Below, in pieces: positions 6,188 to 9,126 of a stretch of 9,126 bases of DNA. A model generated the notes under the pieces. That model was not told the DNA's origin and ran no database searches. It saw only the letters and a list, made by a program, of their open reading frames with translations. This stretch comes from Anaerolineales bacterium UBA1136 (GTDB lineage: Bacteria; Chloroflexota; Anaerolineae; Anaerolineales; UBA11657). Positions within the stretch are counted from its first letter, which is position 1; the number at the start of each line of letters is the position of its first letter. A program made the translations under genes and the position numbers. The DNA is taken from assembly GCA_002311455.1 (NCBI GenBank), contig DCAJ01000013.1:11040-20165 (forward strand), in the 5' to 3' direction.

Positions 6188-7228
6188 GTGAATACATACA
6201 GATTAGCATTGATTGGTTTTGGAAACGTAGGCCAGGGTCTCGCAAAAATTCTTCTCAACCGTGGCTCCTGGCTGAAAAATCATTTTGATGCAAAATTTCT
6301 AATTGTAGCAGTTAGTGATCTGCACAAAGGTAGCTGCTATGATCCCGATGGCCTATCCATATCGGAACTATTAGAATCAGTAGATAATACTAATGGCCTT
6401 GAAGAAGTCGCAGCTCCTCAACTGGGATGGAATTCTCTACAGACCATACGGGAAAGCAACGCGGATTTCATTATAGAAATTAGCTACACTGATTTAGAAA
6501 CTGGCGAGCCGGCTCTAACGCACACTCGAGCAGCACTACAGTCTGGAAAACATGTAGTAACCACTAACAAAGGACCTATAGCACTGTATTTCCCAGAATT
6601 AATAGATCTAGCACGCAAACACAACGTAGAAATTGGCGTAGAAGGTACAGTAATGAGCGGTACTCCAGTTTTAAGGGTAGGTATGGATATTATGGAAGGA
6701 GCTGTCATAACCAGACTAAAAGGAATATTTAACGGTACCACAAATTACATTCTTACTCAGATGGAAACTGGTATAAGCTACAACGAAGCACTGCTAAAAG
6801 CACAGACTCTTGGATATGCTGAGGCCAATCCAGATGGGGATGTGCAAGGTCATGACGCAGCCGGAAAAGTAGTAATCCTGGCAAATCTATTGTTGAATAT
6901 ACCGTTAAGAATGAGAGACGTACCCTGTAGAGGCATCACTCATTTGACGCCAGAAGACATAATTAGTGTATCAAAATCTAAGGAACGCTGGAAACTGATT
7001 GGTACACTAGACAAGACAGATAATGGATGTGATGCAAGAGTCCAACCAGAACTAGTTCCGCATAATCACCCTCTATACTCAGTTAGTGGAGTCACCAATG
7101 CTATTACATACACTACAGAACTATTGGGAGACGTGACATTGATCGGACCTGGAGCAGGTCGCATCGAAACCGGATACGCACTACTAGAAGATATGCTGGC
7201 TATTCACAGGAATCAGAGTGGTACATGA
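6188..7228 (+). CDS. hom: Homoserine dehydrogenase, short form without ACT domain
   Basis: The enzyme reduces aspartate semialdehyde to homoserine with NAD(P)H, the branch point to threonine, methionine and isoleucine. The N-terminal nucleotide-binding fold shows IGFGNVGQGLA (9-19). The catalytic domain shows TTNKGPIA (Lys128), EGTVMSGTPVL, FNGTTNYILTQM (181-192), GYAEANPDGDVQGHDAAGK (Glu212, Asp223, Lys227) and the closing IGPGAGRIETGYALLEDM. The spacing of Glu212, Asp223 and Lys227 matches the catalytic residues of the yeast enzyme as I remember them. At 346 residues it ends where the catalytic domain ends, so the C-terminal ACT domain of the usual bacterial form (about 430 residues), which gives threonine feedback, is absent. 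The stop is genuine, since a terminator follows 56 bases later. The start is GTG with only a poor ribosome site; an in-frame stop four codons upstream excludes a much longer form. Confidence 0.93.
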   Translation: MNTYRLALIGFGNVGQGLAKILLNRGSWLKNHFDAKFLIVAVSDLHKGSCYDPDGLSISELLESVDNTNGLEEVAAPQLGWNSLQTIRESNADFIIEISYTDLETGEPALTHTRAALQSGKHVVTTNKGPIALYFPELIDLARKHNVEIGVEGTVMSGTPVLRVGMDIMEGAVITRLKGIFNGTTNYILTQMETGISYNEALLKAQTLGYAEANPDGDVQGHDAAGKVVILANLLLNIPLRMRDVPCRGITHLTPEDIISVSKSKERWKLIGTLDKTDNGCDARVQPELVPHNHPLYSVSGVTNAITYTTELLGDVTLIGPGAGRIETGYALLEDMLAIHRNQSGT

Positions 7229-7284
7229 GACTTATATTGTCTAACACATTATTTACAAATTAGTGTACCTTCTTATGGTAATAC

Positions 7285-7320
7285 AATAGAAAAGCCCCCA
7301 TATATGGGGGCTTTTCTATT
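7285..7320. terminator. Bidirectional intrinsic terminator between convergent hom and aconitase genes
   Basis: A perfect 16-base-pair stem (7285-7300 with 7305-7320) closes a TATA loop. Its core is GCCCCCA paired with TGGGGGC, flanked by AAAA and TTTT, so each strand reads a GC-rich stem followed by a T-rich tail. It lies 56 bases after the hom stop and 28 bases after the aconitase stop, and serves both convergent genes. Confidence 0.92.
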
Positions 7321-7348
7321 ACTATATTTATTACAACCATTAGTTCTT

Positions 7349-9126
7349 TTATATAAACTTCCGCAAAACAGTCTGTAAAATACCACCGTTACGATAATAT
7401 TCCACTTCCACTGGAGTATCTATACGAGCTGTCACCACAAATTCAACTACAGATCCATCAGGTCTAACCGCCCTAACATCAACTGTCTGAAGAGCCTGTA
7501 AATCGTTAGATAAATCTATGTCATAAGTTTCGTAACCAGTAAGACCTAATGAACGCCACGTATCGCTATCTGCAAATTGCAATGGTATTACACCCATCCC
7601 CACCAGGTTGCTGCGGTGAATACGCTCAAAACTGTTAGCAATCACGGCACGCACCCCCAATAGTTGGGTACCTTTAGCAGCCCAATCTCGGGATGAGCCT
7701 GTACCATATTCTGTGCCAGCTATAACCACTAATGGGATATCTCTGATTTTATACGATTCTGCGGCCTCAAAAATTGTCATTCGGCTAGAAGACTCACCTC
7801 TATCATCAAAACACACTGTGAATCCGCCCTCTGTACCAGGCACCAATTCGTTCTTCAAACGAATGTTGGCAAATGTACCGCGAGTCATCACTCTATCATT
7901 GCCACGACGTGCACCATAACTGTTGAAATCATCGGGTGCTACTCCATGTCCCATGAGATATTGTCCCGCAGGCGATTCTTTTGAGAACTTACCGGCAGGA
8001 GATATATGGTCAGTAGTAATTGTGTCACCTAGCAATGCTAATACTCGCGCACTGCAGATCGGAAGTATTTCGGGCACACAAGATGATACATCTTCAAAAA
8101 ATGGAGGCTCCTTGATATAGTTTGAGTCATCATCCCATTGGTACAAATGGTCTGCTGAACCTGCAATCCTATTCCAAGAATCATTACCGTCAAATACATT
8201 GCTGTATTTCTCCAAATATTGCTCAGTCTTTACTGCACTACTAATAGCATCTGTTACCTCCAACTGCGTAGGCCATATGTCGCGCAGGAATACCGGTTGG
8301 TCATCATACCCTAAACCTAAAGGTTCAGAATACAAGTCAAGATCTACCGTACCTGCCAAAGCATAAGCAACAACAAGAGGTGGGGAAGCTAGATAACTAG
8401 CCTTTACATGTGAATGTATGCGACCTTCAAAATTTCTATTTCCAGAAAGAACAGCAGCAGCCACCAATTCGCTACTATCAATTGCCTGTCTAATATCCGG
8501 ATCAAGCGGACCACTGTTACCTATACAGGTAGTACAACCATATCCCACAGTATGAAATCCAAGCTGATCTAAGTACTCAGTCAATCCAGCCACATTTAAA
8601 TATTCAGTAACCACGCGTGATCCAGGAGCCAGAGTAGTTTTCACGTGCGATTTTACTGACAAACCCTTTTCAACTGCCTTTTTTGCCAGTATACCCGCAC
8701 CCAACATAACGCTTGGATTAGAAGTATTTGTACAAGAGGTAATAGCAGCAATAACCACGGATCCGTGGTCTATATCAACTTCTCCCGTAGCCGTTGGCTT
8801 ACTTAGAGCGTCCTCATCAAGGCCAAACCCACCCGTTTCTACCGAAGAACACAATGAGTATCTAAATTTGGACTTCATATCCTTGAGTAAAACTCGGTCC
8901 TGCGGACGTTTGGGGCCAGCCATGCTTGGTTGTACAGTACTTAGGTCTAATTCTAGTAAAGTACTAAATTCTGGATCTGGTGCATCATTGGTGCGAAACA
9001 AACCCTGCTCCTTGCAATAACGTTCCACCAAATCCGCGTCACGTCCTGTACGGGTCAAAAAATCGAGAGTTTCAGTATCTACCGGGAAAAATCCCATTGT
9101 TGCCCCATATTCAGGAGCCATATTTG
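7349..9126 (-). CDS. acnA: Aconitate hydratase (AcnA/IRP1 type), N-terminal part beyond right edge
   Basis: The enzyme isomerises citrate and isocitrate in the TCA cycle with a [4Fe-4S] cluster. The visible part opens in the conserved NMAPEYGATMGFFPVD segment, found near residue 300 of full-length AcnA (about 890-900 residues), so roughly the first third lies outside and the ATG at 9121 is internal. The three cluster cysteines are present: ITSCTNTSNP, then GYGCTTCIGNSGPL, spaced 66 and 3 residues apart exactly as in IRP1. The C-terminal swivel domain shows GDTITTDHISPAG, YGARRGNDRVMTRGTFANIRL, EYGTGSSRDWAAKG with the active-site Ser-Arg, and FERIHRSNLVGMGVIPLQF. A small oddity is threonine before EYGTGSSRDW, where lysine is usual. 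The gene is convergent with hom and ends at the shared hairpin. AcnD-like methylcitrate dehydratases are related, but the motifs fit aconitase better. Confidence 0.95.
   Translation of the reverse strand, partial: NMAPEYGATMGFFPVDTETLDFLTRTGRDADLVERYCKEQGLFRTNDAPDPEFSTLLELDLSTVQPSMAGPKRPQDRVLLKDMKSKFRYSLCSSVETGGFGLDEDALSKPTATGEVDIDHGSVVIAAITSCTNTSNPSVMLGAGILAKKAVEKGLSVKSHVKTTLAPGSRVVTEYLNVAGLTEYLDQLGFHTVGYGCTTCIGNSGPLDPDIRQAIDSSELVAAAVLSGNRNFEGRIHSHVKASYLASPPLVVAYALAGTVDLDLYSEPLGLGYDDQPVFLRDIWPTQLEVTDAISSAVKTEQYLEKYSNVFDGNDSWNRIAGSADHLYQWDDDSNYIKEPPFFEDVSSCVPEILPICSARVLALLGDTITTDHISPAGKFSKESPAGQYLMGHGVAPDDFNSYGARRGNDRVMTRGTFANIRLKNELVPGTEGGFTVCFDDRGESSSRMTIFEAAESYKIRDIPLVVIAGTEYGTGSSRDWAAKGTQLLGVRAVIANSFERIHRSNLVGMGVIPLQFADSDTWRSLGLTGYETYDIDLSNDLQALQTVDVRAVRPDGSVVEFVVTARIDTPVEVEYYRNGGILQTVLRKFI

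Noticed and set aside
9119..9121. ATG at 9121 as the start of the aconitase gene
   Set aside because: The residue before it is Asn, as in the conserved NMAPEYG segment, and the first third of the protein is missing, so the gene continues beyond the window.
1..9126. CRISPR array, tRNA, rRNA, transposon ends or defence island
   Set aside because: I saw no regularly spaced long repeats, cloverleaf genes, transposase motifs or defence-type domains on either strand; the window is mostly ordinary core genes.

Overview
The window holds a phosphate-starvation locus on the minus strand, then a short divergent stretch on the plus strand with a small unknown gene and a homoserine dehydrogenase gene, and finally a convergent aconitase gene that runs off the right edge. 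The DNA is moderately AT-rich and every gene I can place belongs to the bacterial core or nutrient-response repertoire. I see no mobile element, phage gene, tRNA, rRNA or CRISPR array. The gene content, tandem PstB proteins, OmpR-type PhoB, and a short homoserine dehydrogenase without an ACT domain would fit an uncultured Chloroflexota (Dehalococcoidia/SAR202-like) genome, but this is only a guess from general protein character and cannot be settled by reading alone.

Minus strand, in transcription order from about 5650 down to 1: phoB (response regulator), phoR (histidine kinase, overlapping phoB by ATGA), an intergenic region of 126 bp with a Pho-box-like array of four TTAACM-like hexamers, pstS (lipoprotein phosphate-binding protein), pstC and pstA (membrane channel), pstB (ATPase), and the first 37 codons of a second pstB-like gene cut by the left edge. 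PstS captures phosphate outside the membrane, PstC and PstA form the pore, and the ATPase subunits drive import. PhoR and PhoB sense limitation and very probably activate pstS onward through the repeat array.

The most notable point is the complete PstB (122-883). It keeps Walker A, the signature motif and Walker B with its glutamate, but has alanine at the Q-loop glutamine position and serine at the H-switch histidine position. A second PstB-like gene starts 10 bp after it. I infer an asymmetric, heteromeric PstB pair with one degenerate nucleotide site.

Plus strand: a 106-codon gene of unknown function (5784-6104), divergent from phoB, followed by a homoserine dehydrogenase (6188-7228) of the short form. 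A perfect 16-bp hairpin with a TATA loop (7285-7320) lies between this gene and the convergent aconitase (7349-9126, N-terminal third missing) and can terminate transcription from both sides.
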